Below, in pieces: positions 37,185 to 46,489 of a stretch of DNA of 64,000 nucleotides. The notes beneath the pieces were generated by a model, which saw only the letters and a list, made by a program, of their open reading frames with translations, was not told the DNA's origin and did not search any database. The position numbers were made by a program, and so were the translations under genes. The first letter of the stretch is position 1; every line of letters begins with the position of its first letter. Source of the stretch: Marinobacter sp. F4216 (GTDB lineage: Bacteria > Pseudomonadota > Gammaproteobacteria > Pseudomonadales > Oleiphilaceae). The stretch lies in the NCBI RefSeq assembly GCF_019931195.1, contig NZ_JAIOUO010000006.1, positions 62,001 to 126,000 of the forward strand, read 5' to 3'.

Positions 37185-39953
37185 ATGTCCAGCTCAGCCC
37201 TGGCGGAATCCCAGCCGCCCTATTCATCCGACACCGAAACCCTGCAGGTCATCAAGCGCAACGGTACCCTCGTTGGCTTTGATCCAGCCAAGATCACGGT
37301 CGCCGTCACCAGAGCCTTCCTGGCCGTGGAGGGCGACCAGGCCGCCGGCTCAGCCTGCATTCACGATGCCGTCGAGCGAGTTACCGGTCAGGTTGTCCAG
37401 GCCATTGGCCGCCGTTTGAAAGCCGGTGGCAAGGCCCACATCGAAGACATTCAGGATCAGGTGGAACTGGCGCTGATGCGGGCGGAGGAGCAGAAAGTCG
37501 CCCGCGCCTATGTGCTGTACCGGGAAGAGCATGCCCGGCAGCGGGCCCACGAGGCCCCGGTCGAAGCTCACCCCCACCTGACGATCACAACGGCGAGTGG
37601 CACAAAGGCGCCGCTGGATCTGGGGCTGATGAAACGACAGGTGGACAAGGCTGCTCATGGTCTGGATGGCATTGACGGGGGTTCACTGGTCGAGGATGCC
37701 CTGACCAACCTCTACGACGGCATCACCGAGAAAGACGTGCTCTCTGCCCTGGTGATGACCGCCCGCAGCCGCATCGAGCAGGAGCCGGACTACAGCTTGG
37801 TCACCGCACGCCTGCTGCTGGAACAGTTACGGCTGGAAAGTGCCCGCGCGCTGAATTTATCCACGAACCTGCCGCTGGAAGAACTTTATCCACAGGCACT
37901 GAGTGCCTTTGTCGCAGCGGGTATTCGTTACGAGTTGCTGGATGAAGCCCTGGCTGCCTTTGACCTGGAGCGTCTGGGCGCGGCCCTGCAATCGGAGCGG
38001 GATCTGCAGTTCGGGTTCCTTGGCCTGCAGACCCTGTACGATCGTTATTTCCTGCACTGGAACAAAGCCCGGTTGGAGCTGCCCCAGGTGTTCTTCATGC
38101 GGGTGGCTATGGGGCTTGCCCTGCGGGAGGATGACCCGAATGCCCGCGCCATCGAGTTCTATAACCTGTTGTCGTCGTTCGACTACATGGCATCCACGCC
38201 CACCCTGTTCAACAGTGGCACCCGCCACTCCCAGCTCTCTTCCTGCTACCTGACCACCGTGGGCGACGACCTTTCTGACATTTATGGGGCCATCCGCGAC
38301 AACGCCCTGCTCTCCAAATGGGCCGGTGGCCTGGGCAACGACTGGACGCCGGTCCGTGCGCTCGGCTCTCACATCAAGGGCACCAACGGCCAGAGCCAGG
38401 GCGTGGTGCCGTTTCTAAAGGTGGTGAACGATACCGCCGTGGCGGTGAACCAGGGTGGCAAGCGCAAGGGAGCGGTGTGCGCCTACCTGGAAAGCTGGCA
38501 CCTGGATATCGAGGAATTCCTGGAGCTGCGCAAGAACACCGGGGACGAACGCCGCCGGACCCATGACATGAACACCGCCAACTGGGTGCCGGATCTGCTC
38601 ATCGAACGCATGCGTGAGAACCGGGAGTGGACCCTGTTTTCCCCCAGCAACGTAGCGGATTTGCACGACCTTTACGGCAATGACTTCAGGGAACGTTACG
38701 AGCACTATGAAGCGCTGGCGGAACAGGGCGAGATCACCCTGTTCAGGAAACTTCCGGCCAAGCAGCTTTGGCGCAAGATGCTCACTGTGCTGTTTGAAAC
38801 CGGCCATCCGTGGATCACCTTCAAGGACCCCTGCAACCTGCGCTCGCCCCAGCAGCACCGGGGCGTGGTGCACAGCTCCAACCTGTGTACCGAAATCACC
38901 CTGAACACCAGTGCCGAGGAGATCGCCGTGTGCAACCTCGGCTCGGTGAATCTGGCGACCCACATCGCCAATGGCGAGCTCGATGTGGAGAGACTGGAGC
39001 GCACCGTGAACACCGCCGTGCGCATGCTCGATAACGTTATCGACATCAACTATTACGCGGTACCCCAGGCGCGCCATTCGAACCTCAGGCATCGCCCGGT
39101 CGGCCTCGGCCTGATGGGTTTTCAGGATGCGCTCTATATGCTCGGCCTGCCCTACAGCAGCCGTGAAGCGGTGGAGTTTGCGGATGTGGCCATGGAACAG
39201 CTCAGCTACTTCGCCATCCGCGCTTCGGCCAACCTGGCGGTCGAGCGGGGGGCTTACGAGAGTTATGAGGGTTCCCTCTGGCACCAGGGCATCCTGCCCA
39301 TCGACTCCATTCGGCTGCTGAAGGAAGCCCGCCGGGAAAGTGACCTGAAACTCGATACCAGCACCCGGCTGGACTGGACGCCCGTGCGTGAGCTGATCGC
39401 CCGGTACGGCATGCGCAACAGTAACGTCATGGCCATCGCGCCCACGGCCACCATCTCCAACATCGTCGGAGTGTCCCAGTCCATTGAACCCGCCTACCAG
39501 AACCTGTTCGTGAAATCGAACCTGTCCGGGGAGTTCACGGTGGTGAACCCGTCCCTGGTGCGAGACCTGAAAGCCGAGGGTTTGTGGGACAAGGTCATGG
39601 TCAACGACCTCAAGTATTTTGATGGCTCCGTGCAGCAGATCGACCGCGTCCCGGATGAACTAAAGGCCCGTTACGCCACCGCCTTCGAAATCGATGCCCG
39701 ATGGCTGGTGGAAGCCGCCGCCCGCCGTCAGAAATGGCTGGATCAGGCCCAGAGCCTGAACCTGTACATGGCCGAACCCAACGGCAAGAAACTGGATGCG
39801 TTGTACCAGCTGGCTTGGGAGCGAGGCCTGAAAACCACCTATTACCTGCGCTCGTTGGGCGCCACCGGTGCTGAGAAATCCGCCCCGGTACAGGCCGCTC
39901 CGGCGCCGCAGGTGTGCTCCATCGACAATCCGGACTGCGAGGCATGCCAGTAA
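37185..39953 (+). CDS. nrdA: Class Ia ribonucleotide reductase, large subunit (NrdA)
   Basis: NrdA reduces ribonucleoside diphosphates to deoxy forms, using the NrdB radical. The 922-residue protein has an N-terminal ATP-cone (about 22-115, VIKRNGTLVGFDPAKI) and a second, degenerate ATP-cone-like region (about 130-220), the two-cone form known from P. aeruginosa. Catalytic cysteines are C354 (SSCYL), C568 (NLCTEI, with the Asn and Glu) and C583 (CNLGSVNL). The C-terminal shuttle cysteines are in CEACQ. ATG 37185 has AGGAG 7 nt upstream, which the leader hairpin can hide. nrdB follows after 208 bp. Confidence 0.97.
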   Translation: MSSSALAESQPPYSSDTETLQVIKRNGTLVGFDPAKITVAVTRAFLAVEGDQAAGSACIHDAVERVTGQVVQAIGRRLKAGGKAHIEDIQDQVELALMRAEEQKVARAYVLYREEHARQRAHEAPVEAHPHLTITTASGTKAPLDLGLMKRQVDKAAHGLDGIDGGSLVEDALTNLYDGITEKDVLSALVMTARSRIEQEPDYSLVTARLLLEQLRLESARALNLSTNLPLEELYPQALSAFVAAGIRYELLDEALAAFDLERLGAALQSERDLQFGFLGLQTLYDRYFLHWNKARLELPQVFFMRVAMGLALREDDPNARAIEFYNLLSSFDYMASTPTLFNSGTRHSQLSSCYLTTVGDDLSDIYGAIRDNALLSKWAGGLGNDWTPVRALGSHIKGTNGQSQGVVPFLKVVNDTAVAVNQGGKRKGAVCAYLESWHLDIEEFLELRKNTGDERRRTHDMNTANWVPDLLIERMRENREWTLFSPSNVADLHDLYGNDFRERYEHYEALAEQGEITLFRKLPAKQLWRKMLTVLFETGHPWITFKDPCNLRSPQQHRGVVHSSNLCTEITLNTSAEEIAVCNLGSVNLATHIANGELDVERLERTVNTAVRMLDNVIDINYYAVPQARHSNLRHRPVGLGLMGFQDALYMLGLPYSSREAVEFADVAMEQLSYFAIRASANLAVERGAYESYEGSLWHQGILPIDSIRLLKEARRESDLKLDTSTRLDWTPVRELIARYGMRNSNVMAIAPTATISNIVGVSQSIEPAYQNLFVKSNLSGEFTVVNPSLVRDLKAEGLWDKVMVNDLKYFDGSVQQIDRVPDELKARYATAFEIDARWLVEAAARRQKWLDQAQSLNLYMAEPNGKKLDALYQLAWERGLKTTYYLRSLGATGAEKSAPVQAAPAPQVCSIDNPDCEACQ

Positions 39954-39975
39954 GCCGTTTCCTTTTAGGAGCAGG

Positions 39976-40005
39976 CGGTCTGATTTCTGAGCCGGAATCA
40001 GACCG
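39976..40005. repeat. Inverted repeat 1 between nrdA and nrdB
   Basis: CGGTCTGATT (39976-39985) pairs perfectly with AATCAGACCG (39996-40005), extendable to 12 bp with one G-U pair. It lies 22 nt after the nrdA stop and abuts a larger inverted repeat. Confidence 0.75.
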
Positions 40006-40096
40006 GGGGCTCTTTCGGGACACGCCCACGAGTACGTCCCTGTAGGGCTCGACGCTGGCCGTCCATGGCCAGAGACGGTCCCGAAAGAGCCCCCGG
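40003..40096. repeat. 19-bp perfect inverted repeat with structured loop between nrdA and nrdB
   Basis: CCGGGGGCTCTTTCGGGAC (40003-40021) is the exact reverse complement of 40078-40096. The 56-nt loop has its own palindromes: CGAG..CCC-TGTA-GGG-CTCG (about 40029-40051) and CTGGCC..GGCCAG (40055-40072). No coding potential. It resembles a dispersed intergenic palindromic element and would form a strong RNA structure inside the nrdAB transcript. Confidence 0.8.
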
Positions 40097-40161
40097 CCCG
40101 CTTCTTCGGACATCACAGTTACCGCCTAAATTTCAGAAACATATTATTGAGGACGAATACC

Positions 40162-41223
40162 ATGCTCGATTGGAACGACGACGCCACCGCCACAAAACCC
40201 AACGCTAGCCAACCCGGCGGACCGCACCCTGTCAACGTTGACGACAAACGGGTGATCAACGGCGACACCGACATCAACCAGCTCGCACCGTTCAAGTATC
40301 CCTGGGCCTGGGAGTACTTCATGAACGCCAACAAAAACCACTGGACCCCACTGGACGTGAACATGGCCCCGGACGTTCACGACTACCACCACCGCCTAAC
40401 CGATGCGGAAAAGCACGTGTATGAAAATGTACTGGCCTACCTCACCACCTCCGACATCCTGGCCATGCGCAACATCGGCCTGGCGGTCATGGAAAAGATG
40501 AGCGCGCCGGAACTGCAGATCTACCAGGCCCGGCAGGTGTACGAGGAAGCCATGCACACCTGGGCCTACCAGCATTGCATCGAAACCCTGAATCTGGACC
40601 AGAGCGAGATCTATAACCGCTACCGGGTGGTGCCCGCGATCAACGGCAAGATCCAGATTGCCAACCGCCGGCTGGACGCCGCCATGCGCCCGGACATGAA
40701 CCTGCGCAACCGGGACGACCTGCAGCAATTCATCATGTCCTACCTGTTCTTTGCGGCTGTCTTCGAGGGTACCTGGTTTTACAACGGCTTCAGCCCCATC
40801 TTCGCCCTGCAGCGCCGGGGTCTGATGCGAGGCACCGGCGAGCAGCTGCAGTACATTCTGCGGGACGAGGCCATGCACTTCTCCTTCGGACTGAAAGTCG
40901 TCAACCAGATCGTCGAGGAAGAAAACATCCGCTTCGACCCGCAGGCCGTGCGCGCCATGTGGGACGAGTCCGAAGCGGCGGAAACCGCCTACGCCAGCTA
41001 CATCCTGCGGGAACCGATCCTGGGTTATTCCGCCGAGTACCACAGCGAACAGTTCCGCTTCGTGGCCAACCGGCGGGCCCGGACCGTCGGCCTGGACGAG
41101 CCGTTCCCGGGTGCGAAGAACGTCTCGCCCTGGCTGGATGAGCAGGCGGCCTTGCGAAAGGAAAAGAACTTCTTTGAAACCCGGGTGATCGAATACCAGA
41201 CCGGTGCGCAGCTGCAGTGGTAG
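40162..41223 (+). CDS. nrdB: Class Ia ribonucleotide reductase, small subunit (NrdB)
   Basis: NrdB carries the di-iron tyrosyl radical used by NrdA, and needs oxygen to form it. The 353-residue protein keeps the metal and radical residues: Asp in LTTSDILAMRN, then E129-x2-H132-x3-Y136 (EAMHTWAY), matching E115/H118/Y122 of E. coli, and later FEGTWFYNGF and RDEAMHFSFG. The C-terminal tail binds NrdA. I use ATG 40162 (MLDWNDD), 8 nt after GAGGA, rather than the TTG at 40147. It is separated from nrdA by the palindromic element, which may lower or uncouple its expression. Confidence 0.97.
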   Translation: MLDWNDDATATKPNASQPGGPHPVNVDDKRVINGDTDINQLAPFKYPWAWEYFMNANKNHWTPLDVNMAPDVHDYHHRLTDAEKHVYENVLAYLTTSDILAMRNIGLAVMEKMSAPELQIYQARQVYEEAMHTWAYQHCIETLNLDQSEIYNRYRVVPAINGKIQIANRRLDAAMRPDMNLRNRDDLQQFIMSYLFFAAVFEGTWFYNGFSPIFALQRRGLMRGTGEQLQYILRDEAMHFSFGLKVVNQIVEEENIRFDPQAVRAMWDESEAAETAYASYILREPILGYSAEYHSEQFRFVANRRARTVGLDEPFPGAKNVSPWLDEQAALRKEKNFFETRVIEYQTGAQLQW

Positions 41224-41235
41224 CTCCCTGAACCT

Positions 41236-41264
41236 CGCGCAGCCTGCACCGGGCAAGCTGCGCG
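41236..41264 (+). repeat. 8-bp perfect hairpin after nrdB
   Basis: CGCGCAGC (41236-41243) pairs with GCTGCGCG (41257-41264), 13-nt loop. It could end or stabilise the nrdAB mRNA; no T-run follows. Confidence 0.45.
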
Positions 41265-41346
41265 TATTGACTCAGACTTGATGGATTAAAGCACCATGGC
41301 CGCCAGCCAACCGAAGCCCCAGCGTCGCGCCACCGCCCAGCCCGTT

Positions 41347-41577
41347 TCAGGCGTCTCCTATCCGTGCGAAGCGGGGCACCTGTTCGCCTGCCAGTTCCAC
41401 GGTTTCCCGAAACATGGCCAGAGGGCGAACCCAAAGGCTGAAGTCACCGTATAAACAGCGGTATACAACAAGCCACTCCTCGGTTTCACTGTGCCGGGCC
41501 AATTCAATGACCTGGTAATCCCTGCCCTTGTAGTGCCGGTAGCGTCCGGGCTCCAAACTGGGCTTGTGGTCGTTCAT
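41347..41577 (-). CDS. DUF1653 protein
   Basis: This 76-residue soluble protein matches DUF1653: PGRYRHYKGRDYQVIELARHSETEEWLVVYRCLYGDFSLWVRPLAMF in pieces, with the family-typical GRYRHYKG and VVYR.LYG segments, likely a small SH3-like beta barrel. Function is not known. Single minus-strand gene, convergent with nrdB. Confidence 0.9.
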   Translation of the reverse strand: MNDHKPSLEPGRYRHYKGRDYQVIELARHSETEEWLVVYRCLYGDFSLWVRPLAMFRETVELAGEQVPRFARIGDA

Positions 41578-41734
41578 AAGTCATCCCTCTGCCAGTTGGT
41601 GGATGGTGTCGGATGTCGGACGGGGGTACGCGTAAGCGTCTAGACTTAGGGGTGTTTCCTAGATGTGTCGAATTTCTGTTCAGGCCTTCGGAAGTGTAGT
41701 CCAAGTGGTTGGGCCGTAAAACCGGAAACTGAAT

Positions 41735-43558
41735 ATGAAGCAACCTGTTGCCTCCTGGCCATGGTTCACAGTGGTTGTGCTCCTGCTTCTGGGCACCGTT
41801 CGGCAGGCGTTTGCAATCGATCATTATGCCTGGCTGGCGGACGATGCCGACGGACTCACCATTGAACAGGTGATGGCACTGGACGAGAGCCACTGGCAAA
41901 GCGCCAACCTGGACCACGTGCTGAACCTGGGGCTCAGGGAGGACGCGGTCTGGATACGGGTGCCGGTGCCACAAGATCCGGCGCTGCGAATCCTGGAGGT
42001 CGGATACCCGCTGCTGGACGAGGTGGATATCTACTGGTCCGCCAACAACCATGTCCTTTTGCGTTATCTCACGGGGGACGCCCGACCTTTCAACAGCCGT
42101 CCCCTTCGGCACCGGAACTTTGCCTTACCGATTCCCATCGTTGAAGAATCACTGACCGCGTACATCCGGGTGCGTAGCGAGGGCATTCTGCAGATTCCCC
42201 TGAATCTGCTAACCCCGGAAGAGTTTATCTCCGCCGAGCAGGTGTCCTATGGCTGGCAGGCCATGTTTGTCGGTTTCATCGCGGCCCTCGCCCTGTTCAA
42301 TCTGCTGTTGTTCCAGATTGTTCGCCAGCCTACCTACCCCTGGCTGGTACTGACACTGCTGTCCGCCGGTCTGGTGCATCTGCATCTGCATGGTTTGCTG
42401 TTCCAGTGGGTATGGCCCGGGGCTCCCTCCATCAACCGCTATTTCACCGGGCTAATCATCGGCGTGGCTCTGTTTTCCGCGACCATGTTTACAATTCGCT
42501 TCCTGTCCGTTCGCCAGTACAGTGCGATGGGCTATCGGATCCTGCTTCTGGTACTTGCAGGAGCCATCCTCAGCGTGGCTATTGGTATGGCGGGGTACTA
42601 CCGGGAAGGCATATTTATGGCCTCGCTGATTACCGCCGTGGGCATGCCGGCGGCCTGGGTGATCGGGATGTATTTTTGGGCCCAGAAGCGGCGGGCGGCC
42701 GGCTTTTTCGTTCTGGCCTGGACGCCCCTTCTGGTGGGCCACCTGATTCTGGCGGCCCATCAGTTTGGCTACCTGACGCCCTCCTTTCTCACGGAAGCAG
42801 GGCCCCAGATCGGGGTCGCTCTGGAAGTTATCCTGTTGTCTTTTGCCCTGGCCCACCGGGTGCACCTGGAGCGGCGTCGCCGGCTGAAAGCGCAGGGAAG
42901 GGCGCTGGATGCCCAGAAGCAGACCAACCGAAACCTGGAGGAACGGGTTCGGGAGCGTACGGAGGAGCTGGAACTGGCCAATGAACGCCTGCGAACCATC
43001 AGCCTGACCGATGGATTGACGCAGCTGGCCAACCGTCGCCAGTTCGATGAGCAGCTGACGGAGGAATGGGGCCGGGCTGTTCGTCACGGGCAACCGGTGA
43101 GTCTGCTATTGCTGGATGTGGATCACTTCAAATCTATCAACGACCGCTATGGCCATCCTGTCGGTGATGATTGCCTGATCACGGTGGCGGCCATTTGCGC
43201 CAGTGAAATAAAGCGCTCGGGAGACCTGCTGGCCCGCTACGGCGGGGAGGAGTTCAGTGTGCTGTTGCCTTCCACGACCGAAGAGGGCGCGGTGCAGGTG
43301 GCAGAGCGCCTGCGGGAAGCCATCGAAATGGCCACCGTCCGTCCGTTAAGCGAGGACGATGTGGTGATCGCGCTGACAGCGAGTTTGGGGGTGGCGACCA
43401 TGGTGCCGGTCCGAGACGAAAGCCCGGATGAGCTGATACGGCGAGCTGATGTGGCGTTATATGCGGCCAAACGGGATGGCCGCAATCGCGTCATGTCTCA
43501 CGGTGCGCTTCAGGCTGCGGCGCCTGTGACGTCTGAACACGACCCCGGTATTTATTAA
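41735..43558 (+). CDS. 7TMR-DISM diguanylate cyclase
   Basis: This membrane-bound enzyme makes cyclic-di-GMP from GTP in response to an external signal. The 607-residue protein has a signal peptide (1-27), a periplasmic DISM beta-sandwich (about 40-170; NLGLREDAVWIRVPV, NFALPI), seven transmembrane helices (about 180-385), a coiled coil (about 395-440) and a C-terminal GGDEF domain. The active site is GGEEF at 503-507, and an I-site RSGD lies five residues before it, so it should be active and product-inhibited. The substrate segment LLLDVDHFKSINDRYGHPVGDDCL is intact. Ligand unknown. It has no partner genes. Confidence 0.93.
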   Translation: MKQPVASWPWFTVVVLLLLGTVRQAFAIDHYAWLADDADGLTIEQVMALDESHWQSANLDHVLNLGLREDAVWIRVPVPQDPALRILEVGYPLLDEVDIYWSANNHVLLRYLTGDARPFNSRPLRHRNFALPIPIVEESLTAYIRVRSEGILQIPLNLLTPEEFISAEQVSYGWQAMFVGFIAALALFNLLLFQIVRQPTYPWLVLTLLSAGLVHLHLHGLLFQWVWPGAPSINRYFTGLIIGVALFSATMFTIRFLSVRQYSAMGYRILLLVLAGAILSVAIGMAGYYREGIFMASLITAVGMPAAWVIGMYFWAQKRRAAGFFVLAWTPLLVGHLILAAHQFGYLTPSFLTEAGPQIGVALEVILLSFALAHRVHLERRRRLKAQGRALDAQKQTNRNLEERVRERTEELELANERLRTISLTDGLTQLANRRQFDEQLTEEWGRAVRHGQPVSLLLLDVDHFKSINDRYGHPVGDDCLITVAAICASEIKRSGDLLARYGGEEFSVLLPSTTEEGAVQVAERLREAIEMATVRPLSEDDVVIALTASLGVATMVPVRDESPDELIRRADVALYAAKRDGRNRVMSHGALQAAAPVTSEHDPGIY

Positions 43559-43622
43559 CCTCCCTGGATCCCGACCATGGCGGTGGTTCCTGGCCGTTGT
43601 CCATTCTCGACCTCAGTTCGGA

Positions 43623-44009
43623 TCAGTTTTTCAGTTTATAGCGGCCAGGGCCGAGGAAAATCAGTGCGATGGCGGTAAACAGGAAGAACCCCTGCAGCTC
43701 CAGCGCCCAACCGCCACCGCGCCCCAGCGACAACAGCTGATGGCTGTGCACCAGTGCGATGGCAACCAGCATATTGAACACGATGAGCAACGCACCGATG
43801 CGGGTGTGGTAGCCCAGAATGATCATCAGAGGAGCGATCAGTTCGCCAATGAAGACGCCGTAGGCCAGGAAAGCAGGCAGCCCATGACTGGCTAGCTCAC
43901 CCTCGATAAAGCCGACTCCGTTCAGCAGCTTGGCGATGCCGTGGAACAGCATCAGCCCGCCAAGGGTCAGACGAATAAACAGTTTTCCCAGATCGGCATT
44001 TTCAAGCAA
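43623..44009 (-). CDS. DoxX-family membrane protein
   Basis: This is a 128-residue inner-membrane protein with four predicted helices (LFIRLTLGGLMLFHGIAKL; AYGVFIGELIAPLMIILGY; IGALLIVFNMLVAIALV; LQGFFLFTAIALIFLG). The RLTLGGLMLFHGIAKL and LIAPLMI segments are typical of DoxX. Members are linked to quinone or thiosulfate metabolism or redox stress; no specific role is supported here. Confidence 0.9.
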   Translation of the reverse strand: MLENADLGKLFIRLTLGGLMLFHGIAKLLNGVGFIEGELASHGLPAFLAYGVFIGELIAPLMIILGYHTRIGALLIVFNMLVAIALVHSHQLLSLGRGGGWALELQGFFLFTAIALIFLGPGRYKLKN

Positions 44010-44098
44010 GGTCAGAGTCTCCCGGAACCAGTGTATCGGAAAGCCGCAAGCATACCGGTTGGCTGGTCAGGATCAAAGGTTTCTGAAGGCGGTGGGAA

Positions 44099-44788
44099 TC
44101 AGATCAGGCCGGAGCGCAGGGCAAAGCGGATGTGGTTCCGGGCCAGCAGGTTTTCCCAGTACTGGCGCATCCAGTTCCAGGCTGCGTTGTTGGCCTGCTG
44201 GACAAAAGGGTCCAGGTTCAGGTGGTAATAATCGGGCGTGCCGGCGATCTGCATCACGGTCAGCGCGATGGAATCGTCCAGTTCGTTGGCAAAGGGTTCG
44301 CCAATCAGTTCGTGAGCCAGCAGGTTTGCCCGGGTCGCCTCCACATCCACCAGATCGGCGGCACGGATGGACCGGTTGTTCTCGTACATCTCTTCCATCA
44401 GGCGATGGCACAGATAGGCGCGAATGAGCAGGCCATCTAGACCATCGTAGCGAAGAAGTAACACGGAGGGCTGGGTGAAATACTGGGTGGCGGTTTCGAT
44501 AAACGGTTCAAACAGCTCCAGGGAACCCGCTTCCTGGGCGCAGGCGTGCACGCATTCGATCAGCCGTGGGGCCATCTCGATGTACTCGACAGCAAACTGG
44601 AACAGGCAGGTCGCAGGCTGGTAGCCCTCAATCACGATGGATGAGGGGAGGTCGACGGCTTTCTCCCGCAGTTGCTTGAGGAAGGTGCCGGACCGTGCCT
44701 CCTTGCGCCTGGCCTGATCAATGATTTCTAAAACGACCTGTGGTGTCATTTCAGGAGATGCCGGTGTATGAGCTATTTGAGGTCGCAA
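44099..44788 (-). CDS. Conserved protein of unknown function, helical
   Basis: I do not recognise the family. The 229-residue protein is soluble, rich in helices and acidic residues, with no signal peptide or metal motif. Seen from the sequence: a basic QARRKEARSGTFLKQLREKAVDL region near the N-terminus, a hydrophobic YLCHRLMEEMYENNRSIRAADLVDVEATRANLLAHELIGEPFANELD stretch in the middle and a tryptophan-rich C-terminus (NAAWNWMRQYWENLLARNHI). The start is doubtful: TTG 44788 has GGGAAG upstream; ATG 44749 has none. DoxX follows by 90 nt. Confidence 0.75.
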   Translation of the reverse strand: MRPQIAHTPASPEMTPQVVLEIIDQARRKEARSGTFLKQLREKAVDLPSSIVIEGYQPATCLFQFAVEYIEMAPRLIECVHACAQEAGSLELFEPFIETATQYFTQPSVLLLRYDGLDGLLIRAYLCHRLMEEMYENNRSIRAADLVDVEATRANLLAHELIGEPFANELDDSIALTVMQIAGTPDYYHLNLDPFVQQANNAAWNWMRQYWENLLARNHIRFALRSGLI

Positions 44789-44957
44789 GGTGCTTCCCGT
44801 TCTCTTTTATGGATGTCAGGCACGGCAATCGGGCCTTTACTGCCCGGTTAACAATCCCGGCGGCCCTGTCTTTTCTGACAGTGTAGCCAACAATTCAGGG
44901 CTTGCCGGCGGGTTTGGTAGAAAAACAGGCCACAAATGTTACGGGTTTGTGACAATG

Positions 44958-46307
44958 TCAGCGAGTTTGAAACCAACCCCCTGTTTTCGTGTAGGACCAG
45001 CATAACCATCCCATACTGAGAGCCCGGGCCAGCATCAGACAGATCAGGGAGAACCAGAGTCCGTGGTTACCCCAGCCCGTGGTCAGCCACCACACCGGCA
45101 GGAAAACCCCGAGGGCGGAAAACAGCATGGTGTTCTGCATGTCCCGGGTGCGGGTGGCACCAATGAACACGCCGTCCAGGAAGAAGCCCCACACCGATGC
45201 CATGGGCAGCAGCCACAGCCAGGGCAGGTATTGCCACGCGGTCAGGCGGATTTCCTCGATATCAGTCAGCAACGCAATCAGCGGGCGCCCGCCGGCCACG
45301 AAGATGACCGTCAGTAGCAATGCGCCCCACAACGACCAGCGCAGCGCACTGCGGAACACCATCCGGAAATGGCGGCGACTGTCCCTGCCCACGGCCTCAC
45401 CGATCAGTGCTTCGGCGGCATTGGCAAAACCGTCCAGGGCGTTGGAAATTAACAGCAAAAAGGTAATCAGGACGGCGTTGGCGGCCAGGATGGTGTCGCC
45501 CTGGCGGGCACCCTGGGCGGTAAAGAAAGCCAGTACCAGCAGCAGGGCAACGGTGCGCACCATGATGTAGCGGTTAACCCGCAGGATCTTCAGGTAGTCA
45601 GCCAGTTCCCCCAGCAATGCCCGGGTGAACTGTTGTCCTTCCGGCATGCGGGATAAAACAATAAGGATACCCAGAATCGCCGCGCCATATTCGGCGATGA
45701 CGGTGGCCATCGCCACGCCCCGGCTGTTCCAGCCAAAGACGCTGACAAACAGCACATCCAGCACAATATTCAGGCCGTTAGCGACAATCAGCATCAACAT
45801 GGGCCCCCGGGGATACTGGGTGCCGATCAACCAGCCAACCAGCGTGTACTGGCACAGCACGGCAGGCGCGCTCCAGATCCGAATCGCCGCATACTCCGCA
45901 GCCAGCTCAGCCACATCCGGACTGGGATTCATCAACGTCAGGCCCAGAGATATCAGCGGCTGGTGAACCAGAATCAGCAGCAGGCCGATACCTACCGCCA
46001 GCAGCAGGGAGCGCACCAGCAGGGCCACCTGACCAAATGGATCCCGCTTGCCCCAGGCTTGTGCGGCAAGGCCCGTGGTCCCCATGCGCATAAATCCAAA
46101 GGTCCAGTAGAGGATGCTGAACAGGTTGGCACCCACGGCGACGGCACCCAGATATTCAGGACTGTCGAGGTGGCCGAGCACAGCGGTATCCACCAGCCCC
46201 AATAAAGGTACCGTCAGGTTGGTCAGCATTAATGGCCATGCCAGGGCCCAGAGTCGCCGGTCTGTCGCTGGCAGGTTTTTCAGCATATTCCTAAACCGAA
46301 TAAGCAA
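44958..46307 (-). CDS. MATE-family efflux transporter (DinF-like)
   Basis: This 449-residue inner-membrane protein has twelve predicted helices and the DinF-type MATE pattern: LWALAWPLMLTNLTVPLLGLVDTAVLGHL at the start, then GFMRMGTTGLAAQAWG and, in the second half, ISNALDGFANAAEALIGEAVG. MATE proteins export organic cations or drugs in exchange for Na+ or H+. Substrate unknown. It is divergent from the oxidase cluster across 182 bp. Confidence 0.93.
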   Translation of the reverse strand: MLIRFRNMLKNLPATDRRLWALAWPLMLTNLTVPLLGLVDTAVLGHLDSPEYLGAVAVGANLFSILYWTFGFMRMGTTGLAAQAWGKRDPFGQVALLVRSLLLAVGIGLLLILVHQPLISLGLTLMNPSPDVAELAAEYAAIRIWSAPAVLCQYTLVGWLIGTQYPRGPMLMLIVANGLNIVLDVLFVSVFGWNSRGVAMATVIAEYGAAILGILIVLSRMPEGQQFTRALLGELADYLKILRVNRYIMVRTVALLLVLAFFTAQGARQGDTILAANAVLITFLLLISNALDGFANAAEALIGEAVGRDSRRHFRMVFRSALRWSLWGALLLTVIFVAGGRPLIALLTDIEEIRLTAWQYLPWLWLLPMASVWGFFLDGVFIGATRTRDMQNTMLFSALGVFLPVWWLTTGWGNHGLWFSLICLMLARALSMGWLCWSYTKTGGWFQTR

Positions 46308-46366
46308 TCCGTTTTTTTATCAATTTTGCGTTTATTAGATTTTTTAGTGTTTTCAAAATCCCTGTC

Positions 46367-46372
46367 TATACT
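46367..46372 (+). promoter_or_regulatory. Possible -10 box for the oxidase cluster
   Basis: TATACT sits in a markedly AT-rich stretch (46305-46385) 118 nt before coxB. A matching -35 at the right distance is poor (TTAGTG at 46344-46349), so this is a weak call. Confidence 0.35.
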
Positions 46373-46489
46373 CAAATTGATGTATCCATAAGTAGGCTTC
46401 CACTCTGGTTTTTCCGGTGTGTGCGAACGCTGGTTGAATCGGGGGGATTTTCAAAACCCGACAATAATAACACTCTGTGGAGACACAGT

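Noticed and set aside
44114..44788. TetR-like regulator for the unknown 229-residue protein
   Set aside because: It is helical, but I see no N-terminal helix-turn-helix of TetR type; left as unknown.
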